DNA of 64,000 nucleotides from Candidatus Sumerlaea chitinivorans (GTDB lineage: Bacteria > Sumerlaeota > Sumerlaeia > Sumerlaeales > Sumerlaeaceae): contig CP030759.1 of the NCBI GenBank assembly GCA_003290465.1, positions 2,926,572-2,990,571 of the forward strand. Reading direction: 5' to 3'. A program made the position numbers and the translations under genes. Shown piece after piece: positions 26,340 through 35,462 of this stretch (position 1 is the first letter of the stretch; each line of letters begins with the position of its first letter). The notes under the pieces were generated by a model. That model worked only from the letters and a program-made list of their open reading frames with translations. It did no database searches and was not told the origin of the DNA.

Positions 26340-27761
26340 TCAACGAAGTTGCGCTTGGATCCACTCATGTTGGACGTCCTTGAGCGGTTCGCCGTACACT
26401 TTCTGGAAGGCATCCGGGAAGGCTTCTTCATTGGCGAGGTGTTGAATCCACTCTCGCAATTTCTCCGCGCCATAACGGCGATTGAGATAGGAAAGGAAAT
26501 ACTTCGACATCAAGTAGGCGTCCTCGGCGTCGCGCTTCGAATCGATGTCCTTGAACGACGCCTGCAAAGTTTCGAACGTCAGTTTTTTCTTCATCAGGGC
26601 TTCGCGCATCTGAACCTGCTCGCGCATGCTCTCAGCGAACTGGGGCTCCATGAGTTGGGCAAGCCCCTCATGGAACCAAGCGGGGACCTTTTGCTTGATG
26701 TTCATGGCAAGGACTGCGTGCGTGTATTCGTGAAAAAGTAGATCCCGCACTTGTGTCGGCGCCCCTTGAATATCGTCGAGTTTGAGCCGCATCTTGCCAT
26801 CGTAAATTCCCACCGCCCACTCGGGTAGCATAGAGATTTTGAAGAAGTCCTCCGGCTCATAGATCTTCACGTTCACGGCGCGTCCCGGATAAATGCCCAA
26901 CTTCTGCCCGATGACGCGTCTTGCTTCGCGCAGCATCTCGCGAATTGTGGGAACAGGGATCCCGCTGGTGTACGGGACGGCTTGGATCCGAAATTCATTT
27001 TGCGGGTCAGGATACGTTTTCAGCTTGGGTTCGATGCGCGCTTCATTCTCCAGCATTTTGATGCGCGACCTCAGGTACTCCGCGTTTTCGCGGTCTAATT
27101 TCAGCGCCTCGCGATAATATCGCCCCGCGCGCTCAAAATCGTTCGCTTCATAAGCCAAATCACCAAGGTAGATGTTTGCGGCAGCATTCTCCGGTGCAAG
27201 GCGCAAGGCCTGCTCAAACGCTTGGATCGCACCGTCCGGCTGATTGCGCTTCATGAGTTCCGCACCCCAGACGGTCAGTAGTCCGGCATAGTTCTTTAGA
27301 ACATTGCGTTGAACAGTTTCGTCCTCGATTTGCTTCAGCCACTTACTGGCCTCTTCGAAGAGCTGCTGGGAGTGGACAAAATCGCGCGCGCTCGACCGCT
27401 CGACCGCAAGGTTATTGAGGGTCGCCACCAGATTGCGCAGGATGGTTTGATTCTTCGGGTCCAACGACAAGGCTTTTTCGTACGACGCAACAGCCTCGCG
27501 CTCGCGACCCTCTTTTTCCAACGCCACCGCCTTGGAATTGTAAGCTGCAACCAGATTGCGTCGGATGACCTCGTTGTCCGGTTTCGCTTGGATGGCTTCA
27601 CTGAGCAGGGCGATGGCCTCGTCGTAGCGTTTAGCCTCCAACGCCGCAACCGCCTTGTTGTTCTGCTCGATAGGATGGTAGGCACGCATCGCAAACGGGA
27701 TTGCCGCAACGATGAGGGCAACAATTACGACATCCAGAGCGCGGCGCAACCACTTGCTCAT
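26340..27761 (-). CDS. TPR protein with C-terminal HExxH (peptidase MA-like) domain
   Basis: A 473-residue protein. An N-terminal membrane helix (VVIVALIVAAIPFAM) anchors it facing the periplasm. About five TPR repeats follow (residues 30-240, with signature segments such as AIQAFEQALRLAPENAAANIYLG). The C-terminal half is a gluzincin-like domain: HEYTH near residue 362 is the zinc HExxH, and WFHEGLAQ about 20 residues later supplies the third ligand Glu. This is the peptidase MA-like arrangement. It is probably a membrane-tethered metalloprotease with a protein-binding TPR part; the substrate is unknown. The ATG at 27761 is preferred over an upstream TTG; neither has a clear ribosome-binding site. 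It is followed by ilvC and preceded by a cyclophilin-like gene on the same strand. Confidence 0.85.
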   Translation of the reverse strand: MSKWLRRALDVVIVALIVAAIPFAMRAYHPIEQNNKAVAALEAKRYDEAIALLSEAIQAKPDNEVIRRNLVAAYNSKAVALEKEGREREAVASYEKALSLDPKNQTILRNLVATLNNLAVERSSARDFVHSQQLFEEASKWLKQIEDETVQRNVLKNYAGLLTVWGAELMKRNQPDGAIQAFEQALRLAPENAAANIYLGDLAYEANDFERAGRYYREALKLDRENAEYLRSRIKMLENEARIEPKLKTYPDPQNEFRIQAVPYTSGIPVPTIREMLREARRVIGQKLGIYPGRAVNVKIYEPEDFFKISMLPEWAVGIYDGKMRLKLDDIQGAPTQVRDLLFHEYTHAVLAMNIKQKVPAWFHEGLAQLMEPQFAESMREQVQMREALMKKKLTFETLQASFKDIDSKRDAEDAYLMSKYFLSYLNRRYGAEKLREWIQHLANEEAFPDAFQKVYGEPLKDVQHEWIQAQLR

Positions 27762-27890
27762 GTACGAAATCAACAACCCGTTACCTGCGTTTATTTGCCC
27801 GAAGCGCCTTCGATCGACGAGCCCAGAAACTTCCCATTCCCGAGGAATAAGCCAGCCGACAGCAGGCGGCCACCAAAGTGGCTACGAGGG

Positions 27891-28706
27891 TTAGGGTGTA
27901 GTTGTCGTCTCTTCGCTCGATGCCTTTGTGCCCGTTGTCTCTTCTTCTTCCTCGGCAGGCTTTTCGAGGGACTTGAACTCTTTATCGACGGTGACCACCC
28001 GAATGCCATTCTCGGTGGCAAGGCGGGCCGTGGTCACATGCTTGGGCGGCACCTCGATGATCTCGATCGAATAAACCACTGTCGGGTCAAGGGGTTCCAA
28101 CGGTCGCTTCGTTGGCTTTCTCGAGATCTGCCGTACAACGTCCAGCCCGGCGATCACCTTTCCAAAAGCCGAGTATCGCCCAGTATAGTCAGGCATGGGC
28201 ACAAGGGTGATGAACCAACGACTGCCGTTCGCTTTATTCTTGCTTGCGCTTTGCATGGCGAGGACCCCGCGTTCGTTAAACGTGAGGTCAGGCGACACCT
28301 CAAGGTCGAGCATGTAGCCTGGCCCCCCTTCGCCTTTGTTTGTGGGATCACCGCCTTTGATAGCCACATCTTCCACAATATTGTAGATAAGCGTGTTGTT
28401 GTATAAAGGCCGAGAACTTCTCGCTTCGGTGATCGGGTGGGTCCACTCTTTCTTGCCCGTGGCCAATTGAACGAAATTCTCGACCGTCTTGGGAGCTTTA
28501 TCCGGATACAACCGCACGAGGAATTCCCCGTCCGACGTATGGAAAACAGCATAGGTCCCCTCTGTGAGCGTGAGCGGCTCGGTTACGACTTCATCCGTCG
28601 CATTGGACCACAACGAGAGTCCACGCCCCACTGTACCGGTCGTTTCCACGCTCCATCCCGCCATAGCAAGCGCGCACAAAAACAAAACCGCCAACCCTCG
28701 GTGCAT
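27891..28706 (-). CDS. Exported cyclophilin-type peptidyl-prolyl isomerase-like protein
   Basis: A 271-residue protein with a signal peptide (MHRGLAVLFLCALAMAG). The cyclophilin core runs from about residue 48 to 215: APKTVENFVQLA, IKGGDPTNKGEGGPGY and a late YSAFGKVIAGLDVV match the family. The active-site Arg of the usual FHRV motif is replaced: residues 107-111 read IYNIV, with Asn109 in its place. Activity may therefore be reduced, or the protein may act as a chaperone. The tail (220-271) is Glu/Thr-rich and disordered. ATG at 28706 with GGAGG about 13 bases upstream. It would assist folding in the periplasm, perhaps with the TPR/metalloprotease encoded next. Confidence 0.88.
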   Translation of the reverse strand: MHRGLAVLFLCALAMAGWSVETTGTVGRGLSLWSNATDEVVTEPLTLTEGTYAVFHTSDGEFLVRLYPDKAPKTVENFVQLATGKKEWTHPITEARSSRPLYNNTLIYNIVEDVAIKGGDPTNKGEGGPGYMLDLEVSPDLTFNERGVLAMQSASKNKANGSRWFITLVPMPDYTGRYSAFGKVIAGLDVVRQISRKPTKRPLEPLDPTVVYSIEIIEVPPKHVTTARLATENGIRVVTVDKEFKSLEKPAEEEEETTGTKASSEETTTTP

Positions 28707-29743
28707 CACGTTTTTCCGCCTCCATCTTTGCCAGTTCACGTATGGTGATGTAGGCTTGCGCAAGTGAAACGCAAGCCATTTCGCACCCCTCGGCGTGCAA
28801 TCGCGATCTTCCAAGAAGGGGCTGCAACCCGCTCCCTTAAGCCACCGAATCGTTATCCTGCCCCGTCTACTCCAATGCAGATCTCTTTGTCGTCCGGAGG
28901 GCAAGGACGCTCCACTGAGTACGTGAGACCCAACAAGCACTGTCTCCAGAGAGACGATGCAAAGGTCGGCAAAGGCGGTTTTAATGCCGCGCGATTAGTT
29001 GTGGCGGGGAGTAGAGAAAAGCGAACGGACTGCCGACGGGCCATTGGCTGCCACAGCACGGAGTCCAAATTTCGGTATGATTTCGTGCCACCCACCCGCG
29101 AGTAGGACGTGTGACTGGGGAAGAAGCGCTCGCCAAACATCATTCGTAATCCAGGAGACGTGCTTGGAGTAGAGTCCATGCACTGCCTAAGAGCCGAAGA
29201 ACAATTCTGCCGAGAAAAAATGAACAAAATCGCTCCTATTATGTTGATGAATACCGATTACTCGACGGTTGCCTCAACGTGAAGGAACATCCATGCAAAC
29301 GGTAGCCGCTCGAGTCATGGGGACCGGAGAGTCTCAGCGAGCCTTCCAACATGACCGATGCAACGGGGTTCCCAGCACGACTTCTCTCTGGTACCCCATT
29401 TGTGTTGTCCTGACCTCTTTCTGAGGACTCGAGGAAACGGTTTCGAGTTGTTTTCGCTTTTCGGCTCCGTGCCTCAGCCGAATAGCCCGGGAGGATCTTC
29501 CACTTCCTTTGCTTCATGAAACAAGTGGGCACCTGCAAGATCCTGTATTCGACTCACCCAATACGAGCAATATATTGATGTTTTCTGCCTGCGAACCATA
29601 TTTTGCGGTTGCTTGCGCTCGAACGATTGTGCTTGAGATGGCGTTTGTACAATCGACTGCATGGAGGCAAGAGCGCGAGCTCACGTTCCAAGGCGGCATC
29701 GCCCATCTGCTCCTGAGACGGATGTGACCAGAGGTGAAAGTGG
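28707..29743. other. 1.0-kb region without a supported gene
   Basis: Between the divergent cyclophilin and smc genes. The open frames are short, overlapping and without motifs. I see no tRNA-like fold, large hairpin or repeat. It must hold the promoters for both flanking genes but I cannot place them. It could be decayed coding sequence; that is a guess. Confidence 0.45.
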
Positions 29744-32700
29744 ATGCAGTTTCTCAAGAAGCTTGAACTTCACGGTTTCAAGAGTTTCGCGAACCGCACG
29801 GTGATTGATTTTTTACCGGGAATCACTGTGATCGTTGGTCCCAACGGAAGCGGCAAATCCAATATCTTTGACGCCATACGTTGGGTCTTGGGTGAGCAAA
29901 GCGCCAAAAGCATGCGCGGTGCCCGCATGGGCGACGTGATTTTCAATGGCTCCGCTTCCGTAAAAGCCACGGGCATGGCAAAGGTACAGCTCGTGCTCGA
30001 TAACAGCCGACGCCACCTGCCCATTGACTTCGACGAGGTCAGCATTGCCCGCCATCTCTACCGCACCGGCGAAAGTGAGTATCTCCTAAACCGGACTCCA
30101 TGTCGGCTCAAAGATATCGTCTCTCTCCTCATGGACACAGGGATTGGGACGGACAGTTACTCCGTGCTCGAGCAGGGAAAGGTGGATGCGATCATCAACA
30201 CCAAACCGCTCGAACGACGCGTCCTTTTTGACGAGGCGGCCGGCATTTCCAAATATAAGGCGCGCAAAGAGGAAGCACTCGCCAAGCTGGCCCGTACGGA
30301 CGAGGATCTCGTCCGCCTAAACGATATCATCGTGGAGGTTCGGCGCCAGGCGAATTCCCTCAAGCGGCAGGTGCAAAAGGCCGAGCGCTATAAGCGACTC
30401 TCCGCACGCCTTCGAGCTTTGGAAATGGAGCTTCTCGCGGGGCGCTATCTGCGCTTGCGCGACACCGCCCAAGAGGTCCACGCCCAGTACGAGGAACTCC
30501 ACGCAGAAGTCGAGCGCCTGCGGAGCTTGCTGGATTCGCTCGAAGCGGAACACGAAATGACCCGCGAAGAATCCGAGCAAATTCAGCAGAACCTTGAAAC
30601 CGTTCAAAGCCAGAACTTCGCGATTCTCAACCAGATCGCTGAAGCGCAAGGCCAGATTGCCCTTCATGAGCAGCGACTCGAATCCGCCTCGCAGCGCCGG
30701 CAAGCGCTTCTCACGGAGTTAGAGGCCCTGAAGCAACGAGCTACTTCGCTTGAGCAGGCGAGATTGGAACTGGCTCAAGAGCTTGGCCAACACGAACAAG
30801 TGCTGAGTTCCCTTGAGGTTGAGTATCAGCAGAAGAAGGCAGAGCACGACGCGCTGCGAGCGAACAGTGAGGAGTCGGGCGCGCGTTTAGCCGATCTGCG
30901 CCGGCGACTTAGTGATGCGCAACGGGAGGCCCAAGCCTGTGAGCAGAACCAACGCCTCGCCCATGCGATGGAAGCCAAACTGCGTGCCGAGCTCGAGTCG
31001 AGTGAAGCGGATCGTTCTCTGCTCGATCAACAGCTCGAGGCGCTCGGCATGGAAGTAGAGGAGCGCCAATCCACAGCTGAGGAACTGACCCAGATCTTGG
31101 ACGCGCTCAAGGCAGACGCACAGAGCACCAAAGCCAAACTTCAGGAGCTGGAAAACTCCCTGAGTCAGCGCACCCACGAATTAGAGGAGATTCGGCGTTC
31201 CGCACAGGTCACACGCTCGCGTCATACGGCCCTTGTGGAGCTGCAGGCGAACTTTGAAGGGTACTTCGGTGGGGTGCGCGAGGTGATGAAGCAAGCCTCC
31301 TCTGGCGCCTTGGGTGGTATTATCGGCGTCGTGAGCACCCTGATTGAAGCGTCCGGTGAGCATGAGCTTGCCATCGAGGCGGCGCTTGGTTCGCACACTC
31401 AGGATATCGTCGTTGAGCACGCCGAAGATGCCAAGGCCGCTGTCGAGTGGTTGAAACGTTCCGGACGCGGACGCGCGACGTTCTTGCCGTTGGATCTCAT
31501 CGAGGCGCGGGAGACGCCTTCGCGTCTGGCGGAGATGCTTCGTCAGCCCGGCGTCATCGGGGTGGCCGCCGACCTTGTGCGCTACGATCCGAAAATCACG
31601 AATGCCATTCGGCATCTGTTGGGGGCCGTGGTGGTGTGTCAGGATTTGGATACGGCGATCCGCCTCGAGCGCTCGGGCTATCGTGCTCGCTTCGTGACTT
31701 TGGAAGGCGAGTTGGTCACGCCGCACGGGGCCATCACCGGCGGGAGCGTAAAGTCGCAGGGACTGCTGCACCGCACGCGCGAAATTCGCGAACTCGCCAA
31801 CCAGCTTGCTGCTTGGGAGGAGCGCGAGGCCGCGGTTGCGCGTGAAGTGGAAGCGCTCCGCGAGCAGGTTGCCCAACTGCGCACGACCGCTCAGAAACTG
31901 GCGAGCTCGATTACCACTCAGGAAATTGAAGCTGCACGCGCCCGAAAGGATCTCGAAGTGGTGCAGCAAAAGTTTGCCGAAAAACAAGCCTCGCTGACGG
32001 TGCTGGAACAGCGTCGCGCGCGTCTGGAGGAGGAACTTGCTCTCCAACGGCGCACTTTTGATGAAACCAGCGAGCGGCTCGCGGCCCTTCGGGGCGAGAT
32101 TACCCAGCTGGAAGAGGAACTCAGCCGGTGTGAATCCGAAAGCTCCCAGCGCCAACTCGAGCTGGCCGAGCGCATGCGCGAGGTGAATGAACTCCTTGTC
32201 AAACTCAGCATGGCGCGTGAACGGCTCAACAATTTGCGTGAGAAGCACGAAACCCTCAAGCGCGAGCAAACACGGGTGGTGCAAGATGAGACGGGCCGTC
32301 GGCGAGAACTCGACACTCTCGCGCAGGAAGAGGAGGCTGCCCACAAGCATTTGGCAGAGCTCCGACAACGCATCGTGCACTTGGAGACTCAGAAACGTGA
32401 GCTGGAGGAGCGGCTCACCTTTGAGACCTCACGACGCGAGACCATCCATCTGGATTTGCACAAGCTTGGCGAGCGGACTCAAGAGGTGCGTCGCGATCTT
32501 CACGTGGCGCAAAATCGTTTCCACGAAGTCGAAATCCGGCGAGCAGAAATTGACGTCCAACTTGCAACAGTGGAGACGCAAGCGCGCGAGAAGTTTGGTC
32601 TCGCGGTGGAGGCGCTTCTCGAGGAGGTCCAGAAAGCTCGCACAGAGATAGTGGACGATGCGCCCAGCGTGTGCGAAGAGTCGGCGTCTGAGGCCCACTC

Positions 32701-33463
32701 CGGCAATGGTCATGAACCTGAGCCGGCTTCAGCCAGAGCCGAGACGCCAGAAAATGAAGTCCGGATGCTGCGCCAGCCCGAGGAGCTTGCGCAAGAGATC
32801 GCAACCGTCCAAGAGAAACTTCAGAGCCTTGGCCCAGTCCACGTAGGCGCAATTGACGAATACAACGAGCTCAATGCTCGCTACGAATTCCTGACCGCGC
32901 AGGAACGCGATCTCCAAGCCGCCAAGGCCCAGCTCACCGAGATGATCCGCCAAATTGACAAAACCACGACGGACATTTTTGTCGAGGCGTTCACGAAAAT
33001 TCGCGAGAACTTTGCTGAAATGTTCCGCCGACTGTTTGGGGGCGGACGGGCCGACCTTCTGCTCACCGAAGAAAACGGTGTGCTCGACAGTGGCATTGAC
33101 ATCGTGGCTCAACCGCCGGGCAAAAAACCGACCCACATTTCCTTGCTCAGCGGCGGAGAGAAGGCACTAACGGCCATTGCGCTGCTCTTTGCCATTTTCA
33201 TGCGAAGGCCAAGCCCGGTGTGCATTCTCGACGAAATTGATGCTCCTCTCGACGACAAAAATATCGAACGGTTCAAGGAATTGGTGCGGGAGTTTGCCCA
33301 CGAGACCCAGTTTGTCATTATCACGCATAACAAGCAAACCATGGCTCTCGCCGACACCCTTTACGGCGTGACGATGGAAGAACAAGGCGTTAGCCGCTTG
33401 GTCAGCATCCGCTTTGATGAGTTCGAGGACAGCGAACTGGCGCGCGAGATGGCGACGGCATGA
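29744..33463 (+). CDS. smc: Chromosome segregation ATPase SMC
   Basis: A 1239-residue condensin subunit that organises and segregates the chromosome. The N-terminal head has Walker A GPNGSGKS (residues 32-39) and the GEQSAKSMRG region. A coiled-coil arm leads to the hinge (about 505-665, GYFGGVREVM to HGAITGGS). A second arm returns to the C-terminal head with signature LLSGGEKALTAIAL near 1134 and Walker B CILDEIDAPLDD near 1160. A low-complexity acidic stretch of about 40 residues (about 967-1005, SASEAHSGNGHEPEPAS) interrupts the arm near the head, which explains a length slightly above the usual 1150-1200. ATG start with GAGGTGA about 9 bases upstream. scpA and scpB are not nearby. Confidence 0.97.
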   Translation: MQFLKKLELHGFKSFANRTVIDFLPGITVIVGPNGSGKSNIFDAIRWVLGEQSAKSMRGARMGDVIFNGSASVKATGMAKVQLVLDNSRRHLPIDFDEVSIARHLYRTGESEYLLNRTPCRLKDIVSLLMDTGIGTDSYSVLEQGKVDAIINTKPLERRVLFDEAAGISKYKARKEEALAKLARTDEDLVRLNDIIVEVRRQANSLKRQVQKAERYKRLSARLRALEMELLAGRYLRLRDTAQEVHAQYEELHAEVERLRSLLDSLEAEHEMTREESEQIQQNLETVQSQNFAILNQIAEAQGQIALHEQRLESASQRRQALLTELEALKQRATSLEQARLELAQELGQHEQVLSSLEVEYQQKKAEHDALRANSEESGARLADLRRRLSDAQREAQACEQNQRLAHAMEAKLRAELESSEADRSLLDQQLEALGMEVEERQSTAEELTQILDALKADAQSTKAKLQELENSLSQRTHELEEIRRSAQVTRSRHTALVELQANFEGYFGGVREVMKQASSGALGGIIGVVSTLIEASGEHELAIEAALGSHTQDIVVEHAEDAKAAVEWLKRSGRGRATFLPLDLIEARETPSRLAEMLRQPGVIGVAADLVRYDPKITNAIRHLLGAVVVCQDLDTAIRLERSGYRARFVTLEGELVTPHGAITGGSVKSQGLLHRTREIRELANQLAAWEEREAAVAREVEALREQVAQLRTTAQKLASSITTQEIEAARARKDLEVVQQKFAEKQASLTVLEQRRARLEEELALQRRTFDETSERLAALRGEITQLEEELSRCESESSQRQLELAERMREVNELLVKLSMARERLNNLREKHETLKREQTRVVQDETGRRRELDTLAQEEEAAHKHLAELRQRIVHLETQKRELEERLTFETSRRETIHLDLHKLGERTQEVRRDLHVAQNRFHEVEIRRAEIDVQLATVETQAREKFGLAVEALLEEVQKARTEIVDDAPSVCEESASEAHSGNGHEPEPASARAETPENEVRMLRQPEELAQEIATVQEKLQSLGPVHVGAIDEYNELNARYEFLTAQERDLQAAKAQLTEMIRQIDKTTTDIFVEAFTKIRENFAEMFRRLFGGGRADLLLTEENGVLDSGIDIVAQPPGKKPTHISLLSGGEKALTAIALLFAIFMRRPSPVCILDEIDAPLDDKNIERFKELVREFAHETQFVIITHNKQTMALADTLYGVTMEEQGVSRLVSIRFDEFEDSELAREMATA

Positions 33464-33519
33464 CCATTAGCCACCCAGCTTTGCTCGGATCTATCGGGGT
33501 GCCAAATTTGTAACCAAAA

Positions 33520-33568
33520 GTGTACCATTTTGAACGCTGCTCCGCCGCATCTGGTCGAAATGGTGCAC
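33520..33568 (+). terminator. Long imperfect hairpin after smc
   Basis: GTGTACCATTTTG (33520-33532) can pair with CGAAATGGTGCAC (33556-33568) over 13 positions with two G-U pairs and a 23-base loop. It begins 57 bases after the smc stop. No T-run follows, so its role as a terminator is uncertain; as DNA it is also an inverted repeat. Confidence 0.35.
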
Positions 33569-33748
33569 AAGGCTAAAGCTTCACGCGCGAAGGGCGATGG
33601 TGGAGTTGCCTCTTAACAACCCGTTTTTCAAAGAGATAAGCTACTATCGGCGTGGTGCGCTACCATACACACTATGTGTGGCGTTGGTTGTGAATGCTTC
33701 TTGCAGATTTCCCTGAGCGCAGGATCTCGCAAGCAAAGGATGCCCCGT

Positions 33749-35449
33749 ATGGCTGAGCAACTTGCCAATGCCTTTCGCCAGAAAGGGTTTCGCTGGGACA
33801 CGCAGAAGGCCCGGCACCTTCTCAATCGTGCAGGTTTCGGGATTCCCCCTTCGGCTGTCAGACGCCTTGCTTCTTTTCCCCCCGAAGAGGCGGTTCGCTC
33901 CTTTCTCGATTACGAGCGGTTTCCCGAACCCAATACGCCGCCGGATTGGTTGCCGGAAGCACTCGATTTTCCGACGCTCCGCGCGCGCACACAGGGGATG
34001 ACAGAAGAGCAACGCCAACAGTTTCGTCGGGAGCGTGAACGCGCCAATCGAGATGCCCTCCTACGTCTTCAACGGTGGTGGTTTGACCGTATCTGCCGCA
34101 CCCAGAGACCGCTCGAAGAGAAAATGACGCTGTTTTGGCATAGTCACTTTGCCGTATCCGCGCAAAAGGTGCGCTCCGCGCGACTCAACTACCAGCTCAA
34201 TGCGACTCTTCGGCGTCATGCGACAGGGAATTATCGAACGCTGCTGCAGGAGGTCTCTAAAAGCCCGGCGATGCTCGAGTACCTCGACAATCGCCAGAAT
34301 GTGAAAGGGAATCCGAACGAGAACTGGGCCCGAGAGTTCTTCGAGCTCTTCACGCTCGGGATTGGCAACTACACAGAGTCCGACATCAAAGAAGCAGCGC
34401 GAGCCTTTACCGGATGGACGGCACGAGGCGAGCTGCCGGTCTTCGTGGCGCGCCGACACGATGACGGAATCAAAACTATCTTTGGTCGCACCGGCCGTTT
34501 TTCTGGCGATGATGTAATAGACCTCACCCTTGCTCAACCTGCTTGCGCTGAGTTCATCTGCGCAAAGCTTTGGCGGTTTTTTGCCTATGAGGACCCCGAG
34601 CCGGAGGTTGTGCGCGGCTTGGCGGAGACCTTCCGTAACTCCAACTATGAGCTCAAACCCGTCCTTAAGCAAATGTTCTCTTCTCAAGCGTTTTATAGCG
34701 AGCGTGCCATAGCGACCCAAATCAAATCACCCGTGCAGTATCTTGCCCAGCTTGTGGTCCAGCTCGACCTCACCCTCTCGGAGCGCCCTCCCCTCATCCA
34801 ATTCGCCATGCGCGCGATGGGACAGGAGCTTTTTCATCCTCCCAACGTGAAGGGGTGGGATGGTGGCAAGCGATGGATCAACACCAGCACCCTACTCGTT
34901 CGCCAGAATTTCGCGACATATCTTGTGGCGGGCGGGCGTCCGGACGTTATGGGGGGCAGACGTTTGGGACAAGGTGGTGGCCGGCGGGCTTTCCCTGCAG
35001 CTGCTTCATCGCCCGGACAAGGGATGGAGGAGGGCCAGCCGGCGAGCGGCGTCAGCCCCATGATGGAAGAACAGATGATGACGAGCGACCCCGCGGAGGC
35101 GCGGTTTGCCCCAGCCGGCCAGGACGCGATGCCCACGGACATTCCCACGCAAACTTTGGCGAGAGCGCTTGCTCAACAAGGCCGCGGCGAGCGACCTTTT
35201 CCCCCACCCGCTGACGTACGAAAAGTTTTTCGGAACTTGGACGGAGGTTCGCCCGAGCAGATTGTCCAAGCGTTGGCTCAGCACTTCTTGGCTCGACCTT
35301 TGGACTCGCAGCAGGTTCAAGTGCTTGCCGGGCTCTTGGCTCCACAGCATTTGCGCTCAACACCGCTCAAGTTGACCGAGGTGCCGCTCACGAACCTTCA
35401 AGCAACCCTGCAGGCCCTGCTCTGCACCGCGGAATACCAGCTTTGTTGA
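33749..35449 (+). CDS. DUF1800 family protein
   Basis: A 566-residue protein of the DUF1800 family. It opens with the typical ARHLLNRAGFG motif. FWHSHFAVS, NENWAREFFELFTLGIGNYTESDIKEAARAFTGW and HPPNVKGWDGGKRWINTSTLLVRQ are the conserved family blocks. Between the family core and the C-terminal helices lies a Gly/Met/Pro-rich linker of about 90 residues. No signal peptide is evident. ATG at 33749 with AAGG about 9 bases upstream is preferred over ATG at 33740. It is 13 bases upstream of a DUF1501 gene; the two families pair widely in Planctomycetes and other bacteria, in unknown roles at the cell envelope. No biochemical function is known to me. Confidence 0.9.
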   Translation: MAEQLANAFRQKGFRWDTQKARHLLNRAGFGIPPSAVRRLASFPPEEAVRSFLDYERFPEPNTPPDWLPEALDFPTLRARTQGMTEEQRQQFRRERERANRDALLRLQRWWFDRICRTQRPLEEKMTLFWHSHFAVSAQKVRSARLNYQLNATLRRHATGNYRTLLQEVSKSPAMLEYLDNRQNVKGNPNENWAREFFELFTLGIGNYTESDIKEAARAFTGWTARGELPVFVARRHDDGIKTIFGRTGRFSGDDVIDLTLAQPACAEFICAKLWRFFAYEDPEPEVVRGLAETFRNSNYELKPVLKQMFSSQAFYSERAIATQIKSPVQYLAQLVVQLDLTLSERPPLIQFAMRAMGQELFHPPNVKGWDGGKRWINTSTLLVRQNFATYLVAGGRPDVMGGRRLGQGGGRRAFPAAASSPGQGMEEGQPASGVSPMMEEQMMTSDPAEARFAPAGQDAMPTDIPTQTLARALAQQGRGERPFPPPADVRKVFRNLDGGSPEQIVQALAQHFLARPLDSQQVQVLAGLLAPQHLRSTPLKLTEVPLTNLQATLQALLCTAEYQLC

Positions 35450-35462
35450 GGAGGCTTTTCAA

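Noticed and set aside
31181-32380. A 399-codon minus-strand frame inside smc
   Set aside because: It mirrors the coiled-coil coding sequence, which often leaves long antisense frames in GC-rich DNA.
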